A program made the position numbers and the translations under genes. A stretch of 34,893 bases of DNA. Origin: Nocardioidaceae bacterium. GTDB lineage: Bacteria; Actinomycetota; Actinomycetes; Propionibacteriales; Nocardioidaceae. The notes under the pieces were generated by a model. That model made no database searches. It saw nothing but the letters and a program-made list of their open reading frames with translations, and was not told where the DNA came from. Numbering within the stretch: the stretch's first letter is position 1; every line of letters begins with the position of its first letter. Location: positions 1 to 34,893 of the forward strand of contig JAICRS010000003.1 in NCBI GenBank assembly GCA_025966335.1, in the 5' to 3' direction. Of this stretch, positions 25,502 to 32,483 are shown piece after piece.

Positions 25502-25736
25502 CGTCGACGGGCCCGTCCGGCCGGTCCTCGACGACCTGCTCCGCGCGGGCCCGTCGTACGGCATCTCTGATCTCGAACACCTCGGTGGCCAGCCCGCCGA
25601 CCGTGCGTGCCACGTCGCGCACCGCCGTGGTCACGATCGTGGTGACCGTGCCCACGGCGGTCGCGGTGGCCTCGACCGTGTCCTGCACGGCGTCCTTGCG
25701 GATCTCCGCCTTGCTGAGCTCGTCGCTGGGCGTCAT
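25497..25736 (-). CDS. Small hypothetical helical protein (79 aa)
   Basis: 79 residues from the ATG at 25734-25736, with GAGGA 5-nt upstream. A larger frame continues upstream but lies inside the desaturase gene and is rejected. The protein begins TPSDELSKAEIRKDAVQ, has a central Val/Thr/Ala-rich stretch (about 20-50) that could be one amphipathic or membrane-associated helix, and a charged C-terminus. No domain is recognised. It lies 38 bp after the desaturase on the same strand, so it is likely the third gene of the reductase-desaturase unit, possibly an accessory peptide. Function unknown. Confidence 0.65.
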   Translation of the reverse strand: MTPSDELSKAEIRKDAVQDTVEATATAVGTVTTIVTTAVRDVARTVGGLATEVFEIRDAVRRARAEQVVEDRPDGPVDG

Positions 25737-25774
25737 CTCGTCCTCGTGTCGTGCGGGAGTCTGGAACTCCAGTC

Positions 25775-26881
25775 TCACGCAGCCGGGCGCAGCTGCGCGA
25801 CCGGGGACGGATCGTGGGACTTCTTCCGGTCCGGGAGCGCGAACCGGCAGATCTTGCGCGCGACACTTCCGAGCTGCCGGGCGAGCGGGCCGGTGTTGTA
25901 CCCGAGGCCGTACCTCTCGCAGATCCCGCGCACCTCCGCCGCGATCTGCGGGTAGCGGCGGGCGGGGAGGTCGGGGAACAGGTGGTGCTCGATCTGGAAG
26001 CTCAGGTTGCCGGTCATGATGTGGAACAGCTTCCCACCGGTGATGTTGGCCGAGCCGAGGAGCTGTCGGTAGTACCAGTGCCCGCGGGACTCGTTCTCGG
26101 TCTCCTCCTCGGAGAACGTGGACACCCCGGCCGGGAAGTGGCCGCAGAAGATGATCCCGAACGCCCACACGTTGCGGACCAGGTTCGCCGTCACGTTACC
26201 GACGACAGTGGGAACGAACAGCGGGCCGGTCAGGGCCGGGAACAGCACGTAGTCCTTCAGCGTCTGGTTACGGACCTTGCGCAGCATGCCCTTGTGCAGG
26301 TGCTTCGTGTCGGCCCACGTGCGTTCACCGGCGACGATCCGCTCGATCTCGAGGTCGTGCATCAGCACTCCCCACTCGAAGAACACCATCAGCAGGAACG
26401 CGTAGAGCGGGTTGCCCAGGTAGTAGGGCTTCCACTCCTGGTCCTCGTCCATCCGCAGCACGCCGTAGCCGATGTCACGGTCCTTGCCGAGAATGTTCGT
26501 GAAGGTGTGGTGGATGTAGTTGTGGGAGTACTTCCACTGCTCGGAGGGGCAGACGTTGTCCCACTCGTACATCTTCGAGCTCAGGCCCGGGTCGCCCATC
26601 CAGTCGTACTGGCCGTGCATGACGTTGTGCCCGATCTCCATGTTGTCGAGGATCTTGCTCACCGACAGCGCAGCGACCGCGAGCGGCCACGCGGGCGGAA
26701 GGTAGAACAGCGCCCGGCCGGCGATCTCGAACCTGCGCTGCGCCTTGACGATGCCGCGGATGTAGTCCGCGTCGTCCGTGCCGAGGTCGGCGATGACCCG
26801 CTGCCGGATCGCGTCCATCTCTGCGCCGAACGCCTCGAGCTGCTCCGGCGTCAGCGTGGTCCTGTGGGATGTGGTGGTCAT
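25775..26881 (-). CDS. Membrane acyl-CoA/fatty acid desaturase (DesA3-like)
   Basis: 368 residues, ATG at 26879-26881 with AAAGGAG 8 nt upstream. Three histidine boxes for the di-iron centre are intact: HNVMH (85-89), HNYIHH (120-125) and QIEHH (His299-300). Hydrophobic segments at about 57-75, 158-175 and 210-245 fit a membrane-embedded desaturase. It would place a cis double bond, most likely delta-9, in an acyl-CoA or lipid acyl chain, taking electrons from the ferredoxin-reductase encoded just upstream (51-bp gap). The pair matches mycobacterial DesA3/Rv3230c. The C-terminal tail is basic. Regulation by the divergent TetR gene is likely. Confidence 0.92.
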   Translation of the reverse strand: MTTTSHRTTLTPEQLEAFGAEMDAIRQRVIADLGTDDADYIRGIVKAQRRFEIAGRALFYLPPAWPLAVAALSVSKILDNMEIGHNVMHGQYDWMGDPGLSSKMYEWDNVCPSEQWKYSHNYIHHTFTNILGKDRDIGYGVLRMDEDQEWKPYYLGNPLYAFLLMVFFEWGVLMHDLEIERIVAGERTWADTKHLHKGMLRKVRNQTLKDYVLFPALTGPLFVPTVVGNVTANLVRNVWAFGIIFCGHFPAGVSTFSEEETENESRGHWYYRQLLGSANITGGKLFHIMTGNLSFQIEHHLFPDLPARRYPQIAAEVRGICERYGLGYNTGPLARQLGSVARKICRFALPDRKKSHDPSPVAQLRPAA

Positions 26882-26932
26882 GTGATGCTCCTTTCCGGTC
26901 GGTGCGAAAGAGCTCGCTCCTCAACCGGGGTG

Positions 26933-27994
26933 TCAGAGGTCGACTGCGCAGTCGCCCATGGGCTGGCTCACGCAGATCTGGATGTCCTCGTCGGGCAGAC
27001 CCGACTCGGCGCCGGTGATCACGTTGCGGACGGTTCCTTCGGTCTTGCGGGAGGTGCAGGAGAAACAGATGCCCATCCGGCAGCCGTACTCCGGCCGGAG
27101 TCCGAGCGCCTCGGCCTGCTCCAGGAGGGTGCCGCCGGTGTTCTCGGCGGCGCGCCCGCTCCGGGCGAAGCGCACGCTGCCGTGGGCGTTGTCGGGATCG
27201 GCGGTGATCGTCGAGGTCTTGAAGTACTCGACACGTAGCCGGTCGTTGTCGCCGAAGACGCGCTGGACGTTTTCCACCAGACCGGCCGGCCCGCACACGA
27301 ACGTGTCGATGTCCGCGAAGTCGGGAGCGACCTGCTCGAGCCGCGCCGCGGTGAACCGCTCGCCTCCGGCGCGGGTGTGTACGACGGCGAGGTCGATGTT
27401 CTCGCGACCGGCCAGCTCCTCCAGCTCGCGACCGAAGATCGTGGATCCGGGGAACCGGCTGTAGTGCAGGAACGTGATGCGGCCGGCGTACTCCCGGTCG
27501 ACGAGGGTGCGCACCATCGACATCACCGGGGTGATCCCGGATCCACCGGAGATCATCAGCAGCCGCTGGGGCAGCGTCTCGGGAAGCGTGAACGTTCCCT
27601 CTGCATGGGAGAGGTGCAGGACCAGGCCGAGCCGCGCACGGTGGGCGAGGTACGCCGAGACCAGCCCGTCGTCGTGGGCGCGGACCGTGATGGTCAGCGT
27701 GTCCGGGTCGCCGACCTCGGAGGAGGAGATCGAGAAGCACCGGGTACGCCGGGCGCCGTCGACCTCCACGCCGACCTGGACGAACTGTCCGGCGCGGAAG
27801 CCGTGCCAGGTGCTCGTCGGCCTCAGCGTCAACGTGGTGACCTCGTCAGTCTCCGGGTGGATCCCGATGACCCGGGCGCGCACGTCGTGGACGGCCCACA
27901 TCGGGTTCATGATCTCGAGGTAGCGGTCGACGCCGTGGGGCGACGTCAGCGCCGCGACCGCTGGGGACCGCAGGAGGCTCTGGGTCAGGCTCAT
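26933..27994 (-). CDS. Ferredoxin reductase with C-terminal 2Fe-2S domain (desaturase electron donor)
   Basis: 353 residues from the ATG at 27992-27994, chosen because AAGGAG lies about 10 nt upstream; the frame extends 13 codons further without support. The FAD domain has TRCFSISSS, the NAD(P) domain SGGSGITPVMSMVRTL and FVCGPAGLVENV. A plant-type ferredoxin domain ends the protein with Cys305, Cys310, Cys313 and Cys341, a full 2Fe-2S set (C-x4-C-x2-C-x27-C). It passes electrons from NADPH through FAD and the cluster to the desaturase. Architecture and synteny match Rv3230c, partner of DesA3. It is the first gene of the unit, reading away from the TetR gene, with two palindromes in its promoter region. 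Confidence 0.92.
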   Translation of the reverse strand: MSLTQSLLRSPAVAALTSPHGVDRYLEIMNPMWAVHDVRARVIGIHPETDEVTTLTLRPTSTWHGFRAGQFVQVGVEVDGARRTRCFSISSSEVGDPDTLTITVRAHDDGLVSAYLAHRARLGLVLHLSHAEGTFTLPETLPQRLLMISGGSGITPVMSMVRTLVDREYAGRITFLHYSRFPGSTIFGRELEELAGRENIDLAVVHTRAGGERFTAARLEQVAPDFADIDTFVCGPAGLVENVQRVFGDNDRLRVEYFKTSTITADPDNAHGSVRFARSGRAAENTGGTLLEQAEALGLRPEYGCRMGICFSCTSRKTEGTVRNVITGAESGLPDEDIQICVSQPMGDCAVDL

Positions 27995-28008
27995 GGTTGC
28001 TGGGCTCC

Positions 28009-28034
28009 TTTGAGTGAACAACCGTACACTCAAA
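28009..28034. promoter_or_regulatory. Operator candidate 1: TTTGAGTG-N10-CACTCAAA
   Basis: Perfect 8-bp inverted repeats, 10-nt spacer, total 26 bp, located 15 bp upstream of the reductase start and overlapping the presumed 5' end of its mRNA. It lies in the divergent gap with a TetR gene. Size and symmetry suit a TetR-family dimer pair. Confidence 0.6.
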
Positions 28035-28043
28035 CCATGTCAG

Positions 28044-28058
28044 CATACCGGCGGTATG
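28044..28058. promoter_or_regulatory. Operator candidate 2: CATACCG-G-CGGTATG
   Basis: Perfect 15-bp dyad with one central base. A -35-like TTGACC for the minus-strand reductase gene begins at its right edge (28063-28058), with CATGGT 18 bp further on, so binding here would block the promoter. Sequence differs from operator candidate 1, suggesting two different regulators or two modes. Confidence 0.6.
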
Positions 28059-28124
28059 GTCAACCGCGGTGCGCGTGACCTGTCCCACGTCGGGTGGCGC
28101 GCCCGGTCTTTCGGTCCATACCCG

Positions 28125-28153
28125 TTCACCGAGCCCAACGGAGCAGCGATAGT
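28125..28153 (+). promoter_or_regulatory. Putative promoter of TetR gene, TTCACC-N17-GATAGT
   Basis: TTCACC (28125-28130) and GATAGT (28148-28153) are 17 bp apart, near sigma-70-type consensus. The GTG start lies 9 nt after the -10, so the message would have almost no leader. Confidence 0.45.
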
Positions 28154-28162
28154 TTGTGGTGC

Positions 28163-28792
28163 GTGGAGACTGCGGCCGAGACCCGACAGGAGCGCAAGGC
28201 GCGGACCCGACGGGCGATCCTCGCCGCGGCGCTGGACATCGCGGACGAGCAGAGCCTGGCCGCGCTCTCGCTGCGCCAGGTGACCCGGGAGGTGGGCATC
28301 GTGCCGACCGCGTTCTACCGCCACTTCGCGTCGGTGGAGCAGCTCGGCCTGGCCCTGGTCGACGAGTCGTTCGCGTCGCTGCGGGAGATGATCCGCGACG
28401 TGCGCCGCGGGAACCCGGAGCTGCACGGCGTGATCCGCGGCTCGGTGGGGGTTCTCGTCGAGCACGTGCACGACCAGCGCGCACATTTCCGGTTCATCGG
28501 CCGTGAACGGTTCGGCGGCGTGCCCGCCGTACGCACGGCCATCCGGCACGAGCTCGAGCTCTTCGAGCGCGAGCTGGCCACCGACCTGGCCCGGCTGTCG
28601 GACCTGGACGCCTGGACGTCCGAGGACCTCCGGGTGCTGGCGAACCTGATCGTGAACGCGATGGTCTCCACCGCCGAGGGGATCATCAGCGCGCCCCCGG
28701 AACAGCCCGATGCCGAACGCGCGATCATCCGCACCGCCGAGAAGCAGCTGCGGATGATCGTGGTCGGTGCGGCCAACTGGCGCTCGAGCTAG
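28163..28792 (+). CDS. TetR-family transcriptional regulator (desaturase operon)
   Basis: 209 residues from the GTG at 28163; the frame is open for 23 codons upstream, but that stretch lacks a ribosome site and holds the promoter-like hexamers. The helix-turn-helix is clear: RRAILAAALDIADEQSLAAL, LRQVTREVGIVPTAFYRHFAS. The rest is a helical ligand domain with HFRFIGRERFGG. It is divergent from the reductase/desaturase unit across 168 bp with two palindromes, so it most likely senses a fatty acyl group and represses that unit, as DesT or related regulators do elsewhere. The ligand is inferred. The stop TAG lies 2 bp before repeat array 2. Confidence 0.9.
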   Translation: METAAETRQERKARTRRAILAAALDIADEQSLAALSLRQVTREVGIVPTAFYRHFASVEQLGLALVDESFASLREMIRDVRRGNPELHGVIRGSVGVLVEHVHDQRAHFRFIGRERFGGVPAVRTAIRHELELFERELATDLARLSDLDAWTSEDLRVLANLIVNAMVSTAEGIISAPPEQPDAERAIIRTAEKQLRMIVVGAANWRSS

Positions 28793-28794
28793 CC

Positions 28795-29060
28795 GAACCG
28801 TCAGGTTTGGTGTGCCGAGCCGTCAGGTTTGGTGTGCCGAGCCGTCAGGTTTGGTGTGCCGAGCCGTCGGGTTTTGCGGGTCGAGCCGTCGCGTATGGCG
28901 GGCCGGGTCCGCGCGGTCCGCGCCGGGCCATCCGTCCGAGCGCCGTGATCGTCCAGGTGGACGGCAATGACGTCGGGGACCGTGCAGGGTGAAACCCCGC
29001 GGAGCGCCGTACGGGCAGCCCGCCAAACCTGACGGCTCGGCACGCAAAACCTGACGGCTC
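28795..29060. repeat. 22-bp repeat array in direct and inverted orientation (array 2)
   Basis: Five direct units start GAACCG or GAGCCG at 28795, 28817, 28839, 28861 and 28883; units 2 and 3 are identical. Two inverted units end CGGCTC at 29038 and 29060, again 22 bp apart. Between 28905 and 29016 is a GC-rich core with degenerate repeat remnants and no recognised feature. The monomer pattern GAG-C-CGTCAG-GTTT-T/G-GCGG resembles that of array 1 (18719-18849). The array fills the convergent gap between the TetR and VOC genes. Short frames across it are repeat translations, not genes. Confidence 0.8.
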
Positions 29061-29079
29061 GGCGAGGGAGGGGTTAGGG

Positions 29080-29457
29080 CTAGGCGGTCTGCCACAGACC
29101 CATCAGGTTGCCCTCCGGGTCCTTGAAGTAGGCGGAGAACCCCATGTCGGCGACGGCCTGCTTGGCGATCACCGTGCTACCGCCGAGCTTCTCGATCTTC
29201 TCCAGCGACCCGTCGATGTCCTCGACGTCGACGACGATCACCGGTGACCCGACCGGAGCGTCGCGCTGCAGCATGCCGCCGTTGATGAACCCTGGCTCGC
29301 TCGGCGGGCCCTGCTCGTCGGTCGGACCGGTGGAGACCATCGTGTAGTTCATCTCGGGCATGTTCATGATGTTCCAGCCGAAGACGTCGGCGTAGAAGCC
29401 CCGAGCCCGGTCCCCGTCCTCGAACGGGATCTCGAAGTGGACGACGCGACCTGTCAT
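29080..29457 (-). CDS. VOC family protein (glyoxalase/bleomycin-resistance/dioxygenase fold)
   Basis: 125 residues, ATG at 29455-29457 with GGGAGG 4 nt upstream. A single VOC module pair is visible: VVHFEIPFEDGDRARGFYADVFGWN at the start and FSAYFKDPEGNLMGLWQ at the end, which are the two beta-alpha-beta-beta-beta edges. His7, the Glu in HFEI and the Glu in PEGN occupy usual metal-ligand positions, so a metal-dependent enzyme or a small-molecule binding protein are both possible. It is transcribed toward repeat array 2 and is divergent from the rhodanese. The substrate cannot be assigned. Confidence 0.88.
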   Translation of the reverse strand: MTGRVVHFEIPFEDGDRARGFYADVFGWNIMNMPEMNYTMVSTGPTDEQGPPSEPGFINGGMLQRDAPVGSPVIVVDVEDIDGSLEKIEKLGGSTVIAKQAVADMGFSAYFKDPEGNLMGLWQTA

Positions 29458-29515
29458 GGTGCCTCCCTCGGCTCGCGGGCGCTGCGGGAAGCGCGGCGCC
29501 TCTCCGAGTCAGGCT

Positions 29516-29521
29516 TACTCT
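29516..29521 (+). promoter_or_regulatory. Putative -10 TACTCT, leaderless start of rhodanese gene
   Basis: TACTCT is followed by exactly 6 nt and the ATG at 29528. No ribosome site is seen. Confidence 0.5.
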
Positions 29522-29527
29522 CGTGCC

Positions 29528-29923
29528 ATGGAACGGTCAATGGCATGCTCGCCCCAGCCCGCTGCGATCGACCTGCTTGTCGCCGAGTGCCGGGCCGGGC
29601 TGGACCGGGTCACCCCGGAGGCGCTCGCCTCGGAGATCGCCGCCGGCGCCCTGGTGGTCGACATCCGATCCTCGGAGCAGCGGCGACGTGACGGTGAGGT
29701 GCCGGGCGCGCTGGTGGTCGACCGGACGGTCCTGGAGTGGCGGCTCGACCCCACCTCGCCACACCGGCTGCCTGAGGCGACCGATCCGGGCCGCCGGATC
29801 ATCCTGGTCTGCCACGAGGGCTACAGCTCCAGCCTGGCCGCGGCGACGTTGCAACGGCTCGGCCTCCGGAGGGCTACCGACCTGGTCGGCGGCTTCCAGC
29901 AGTGGCGGACCAGCCAAGGCTGA
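29528..29923 (+). CDS. Rhodanese-like domain protein
   Basis: 131 residues from the ATG at 29528; a second ATG at 29540 is possible, and the frame further upstream is not supported. A single rhodanese domain has the VVDIRSSEQRRRDGEVPGAL entry motif and the active-site loop VCHEGYSSS with Cys95, then GGFQQW at the end. It could carry a persulfide for sulfur transfer or detoxification, or act as a phosphatase-like/regulatory module; the six-residue active loop is the sulfurtransferase size. It is convergent with the SDR gene, with only 10 bp between the stop codons. Confidence 0.88.
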   Translation: MERSMACSPQPAAIDLLVAECRAGLDRVTPEALASEIAAGALVVDIRSSEQRRRDGEVPGALVVDRTVLEWRLDPTSPHRLPEATDPGRRIILVCHEGYSSSLAAATLQRLGLRRATDLVGGFQQWRTSQG

Positions 29924-29933
29924 CGGCAACAGG

Positions 29934-30683
29934 TCAGGACATCAGCTTCCTGGCGAGCGGCAGCGGCAGGTGCTTCAGGGCGACACCCACCGGCACCCAC
30001 GGCCACGCCGGCACGTTGGCCCGCGGCTTCTCCTTCTCGATCGCCTCGACCATCGCCCGCACCCCCTTCTCGGTGGAGACGATGAACGGCACGTGCTTCA
30101 CCCGCTCGTTCATCTCCGAGCGGATGTAGCCGGGGTAGATCACCGAGACCTTGATCGGCGTGCCCATCAGCTCCGCACGGAGCCCCTCGGCGAGGTGCGC
30201 GACACCGGCCTTGGTGGCGGCGTAGGTGGTCACCGTCTTCGGCATCCCACGCATCGCCGACATCGAGGAGATCATCACCAGGTGGCCGGCGTCCTGCCGT
30301 CGGAAGATCTCCATCGCGGCCTCGGTCTGCGCGAGGGCCGCGACGAAGTTCGTCATCGCCGTCTGCTTGTTGGCGTCGTAGCCGCCGGTGCCGATCGGCG
30401 CGCCCTTGCCGAGGCCGGCGTTGATGACGACCCGGTCGAGCCGGCCGAAGTCGGCGGCGAACCCGCGGAAGACCTCGAACACCTGCGCGTCGTCGTTCAC
30501 GTCGAGTGCGCGGACCTCGAACCGCTGGTCCGGATGCCGCGTCGCGAGCTCCGCCTGCAGCCCGTTGAGCCGGTCGGTACGGCGTGCGCACAACGCGAGG
30601 TCGTGGCCGAGGGCGGCGAACTGGCGTGCCATCTCCTCGCCCAGGCCAGAGCTCGCGCCGGTGATCAGGATCGTCTTGGCCAT
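29934..30683 (-). CDS. Short-chain dehydrogenase/reductase (SDR)
   Basis: 249 residues, ATG at 30681-30683 with an AGGA-type site upstream. The cofactor motif TGASSGLG lies at residues 8-15, NAG at 88-90, and the catalytic Ser-Tyr-Lys is ISSMS with Ser139/140, Tyr154 and Lys158 (YAATK). All features of a classical NAD(P)-dependent SDR are present. The C-terminus (EKEKPRANVPAWPWVPVG, KHLPLPLARKLMS) contains a hydrophobic/basic tail seen in membrane-associated actinobacterial SDRs of lipid metabolism. The open frame runs far upstream through the FAD gene on the other strand, which is a high-GC artefact. Substrate unknown. Confidence 0.9.
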   Translation of the reverse strand: MAKTILITGASSGLGEEMARQFAALGHDLALCARRTDRLNGLQAELATRHPDQRFEVRALDVNDDAQVFEVFRGFAADFGRLDRVVINAGLGKGAPIGTGGYDANKQTAMTNFVAALAQTEAAMEIFRRQDAGHLVMISSMSAMRGMPKTVTTYAATKAGVAHLAEGLRAELMGTPIKVSVIYPGYIRSEMNERVKHVPFIVSTEKGVRAMVEAIEKEKPRANVPAWPWVPVGVALKHLPLPLARKLMS

Positions 30684-30854
30684 CGGGGTTCCTGTCGGTA
30701 GGTGACCGGGCCGAGAAATCATGGCATGACGACAGGCGGTCACCCCTTCACCACCCTCGACGAGGTGCCGCGCCCGTGCCGGGCGGGTTTTCGGGGTGCC
30801 TGCTCGGGTACGGGTGGGTGCACGACGTACCGACCTGCCCGACGAGAGGACCCC

Positions 30855-32483
30855 ATGGCAACCGCAGACGCAGTGGTGATCGGCAGCGGGCCGAACGGCC
30901 TGGTCGCCGCGAACCTGCTCGCCGACGCCGGATGGGACGTGATGGTCCTCGAGACCCAGGCCGATGTCGGCGGCGCCGTGCACAGCGACTCGTCGGTGCA
31001 GGACGGTTACATCCACGACACCTTTAGCTCGTTCTACCCGCTCGCCGCGGGATCGCGCACTCTGAAGTCGCTGGGGCTCGAGCGGCACGGACTGGAGTGG
31101 CTGCACGCCCCGTCCGTGGTGGGCACCCCGTTCTCGGACGGCAGATGGGCGGTGCTGCACCGCGACCGGGACGACACCGCCGCAGGCCTGGATGCCTTGA
31201 CCCCCGGCGACGGCGACGCGTGGCTGCAGATGTGTCGGCAGTGGGACCGGATCGGCGACCAGGTGGTCGGCGCCCTGCTGTCCCCGTTCCCGCCGGTGAA
31301 GAGCGGGCTCGGCGCACTGGCCAAGCTGCGCTCGGCCGGCGGCCTTGCCTTCGTGCGGATGCTGCTCGCCCCCGCGCGCACGGTCGCCGACCAGCATTTC
31401 CGCGGCGACGGCCCCAAGATGCTGCTCGCAGGAAACGCCGCGCATGCGGACATCCCGATGGACGCACCGGGCTCGGCGGTGATGGGCTGGCTGCTGATCA
31501 TGCTCGGACAGCACATGGGGTACCCGGTGCCGAAGGGCGGCGCGGGGATGCTCGCACAGTCGATGGCGCGCCGGTTCGAGTCCGAGGGCGGGACCATCCG
31601 CACCAGGACGCGGGCCACCGAGGTCGTCGTCCGCGACGGGCGCGCGGTGGCGGTCCGCACCGAGCACGGCGACCAGATCGAGGCACGCCAGGCGGTGGTC
31701 GCGGACGTGACCGCGCCCAGCCTGTACGGCGACCTCGTCGGCTGGGACAACCTCCCGGACCGGTTCCGGAGGAAGATGGGCCGCTTCGAGTGGGACCCCG
31801 GCACCGTCAAGGTGGACTGGGCGCTCGACGGACAGATTCCGTGGACCAACGGGCCGGCGCAGACCCCCGGCACCGTGCACCTGGCCGAGACGATCGACGA
31901 GCTCGCCACCGCCCAGCAACAGATCAACAACCATGAGGTCCCGGCGCGTCCGTTCATGCTGGTCGGACAGATGGCCAGCGCAGACCCGACCCGGGCGCCG
32001 CAGGGCGGTGAGGCGGTGTGGGCCTACACCCACGTCCCGCACCACACCGACTCCGACGCCGGCGGCGAGGGCATCCGCGGCACGTGGGACCGCGACGACG
32101 CGGAGCGGATGGCTGACCGGATGCAGCGCAAGATCGAGGAATACGCCCCCGGCTTCGGCGACCGGGTCACCGCCAGACGCGTGCTCGGCCCCCACGAGAT
32201 GCAGGACCGGAACGAGAGCCTGCACGGCGGAGCGCTCAACGGTGGCACGTCCAACCTGCAGCAGGAGCTCGTGTTCCGCCCGGTCCCCGGCCTCGGCCGC
32301 GCCGAGACACCGATCAAGAACCTGTACCTCGGGTCGGCCTCGGCCCACCCCGGCGGCGGCGTGCACGGCGCCTGCGGCTCCAACGCCGCGCGTGCCGCGC
32401 TGGCCCACGCCCGAGTACGACGGCTGTTCACGGGCGGCCGACCCGAGCAGAGCACGACCCGACCTGGAGAGGTGGATGCATGA
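30855..32483 (+). CDS. FAD-dependent oxidoreductase, phytoene-dehydrogenase-related (CrtI-like)
   Basis: 542 residues. The ATG at 30855 follows AGAGGA; the frame upstream to 30702 lacks a start site. The N-terminal dinucleotide motif is VVIGSGPNGLVAANLLADAG (residues 7-26), followed by the VGGAVHSDSS and DTFSSFYPLAAGS blocks seen in carotenoid-desaturase-like flavoproteins. The C-terminus has LYLGSASAHPGGGVHGACGSNAA, the second FAD-contact motif. It would oxidise or isomerise a lipophilic substrate with FAD; no phytoene synthase or other carotenoid gene lies nearby, so a carotenoid role is not supported. It overlaps the next SDR gene by 4 bp (ATGA) and starts a three-gene unit. The 171-bp gap to the divergent SDR (30684-30854) holds no signal I recognise. 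Confidence 0.9.
   Translation: MATADAVVIGSGPNGLVAANLLADAGWDVMVLETQADVGGAVHSDSSVQDGYIHDTFSSFYPLAAGSRTLKSLGLERHGLEWLHAPSVVGTPFSDGRWAVLHRDRDDTAAGLDALTPGDGDAWLQMCRQWDRIGDQVVGALLSPFPPVKSGLGALAKLRSAGGLAFVRMLLAPARTVADQHFRGDGPKMLLAGNAAHADIPMDAPGSAVMGWLLIMLGQHMGYPVPKGGAGMLAQSMARRFESEGGTIRTRTRATEVVVRDGRAVAVRTEHGDQIEARQAVVADVTAPSLYGDLVGWDNLPDRFRRKMGRFEWDPGTVKVDWALDGQIPWTNGPAQTPGTVHLAETIDELATAQQQINNHEVPARPFMLVGQMASADPTRAPQGGEAVWAYTHVPHHTDSDAGGEGIRGTWDRDDAERMADRMQRKIEEYAPGFGDRVTARRVLGPHEMQDRNESLHGGALNGGTSNLQQELVFRPVPGLGRAETPIKNLYLGSASAHPGGGVHGACGSNAARAALAHARVRRLFTGGRPEQSTTRPGEVDA

Noticed and set aside
28795..28904. Possible CRISPR array
   Set aside because: Units are contiguous 22-bp repeats with no spacers, the array inverts, and there are no cas genes.
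28932..28964. CCGTCC/GGACGG inverted repeat within the core of array 2
   Set aside because: The arms are only 6 bp and 21 nt apart in very GC-rich DNA, which is likely by chance.
28801..29095. Short reading frames with repeated HTKPDGSAHQT- and RQVWCAEPSG-type peptides
   Set aside because: They are translations of the 22-bp repeat units, present in several frames and both strands, without ribosome sites.
30684..32408. N-terminal extension of the SDR gene through the FAD oxidoreductase locus
   Set aside because: It is antisense to a motif-complete gene. The SDR begins naturally at MAKTILITGAS with a ribosome site.
30855..32483. Carotenoid biosynthesis locus
   Set aside because: Only a CrtI-like flavoprotein is present; no phytoene synthase, cyclase or prenyltransferase is in the window.
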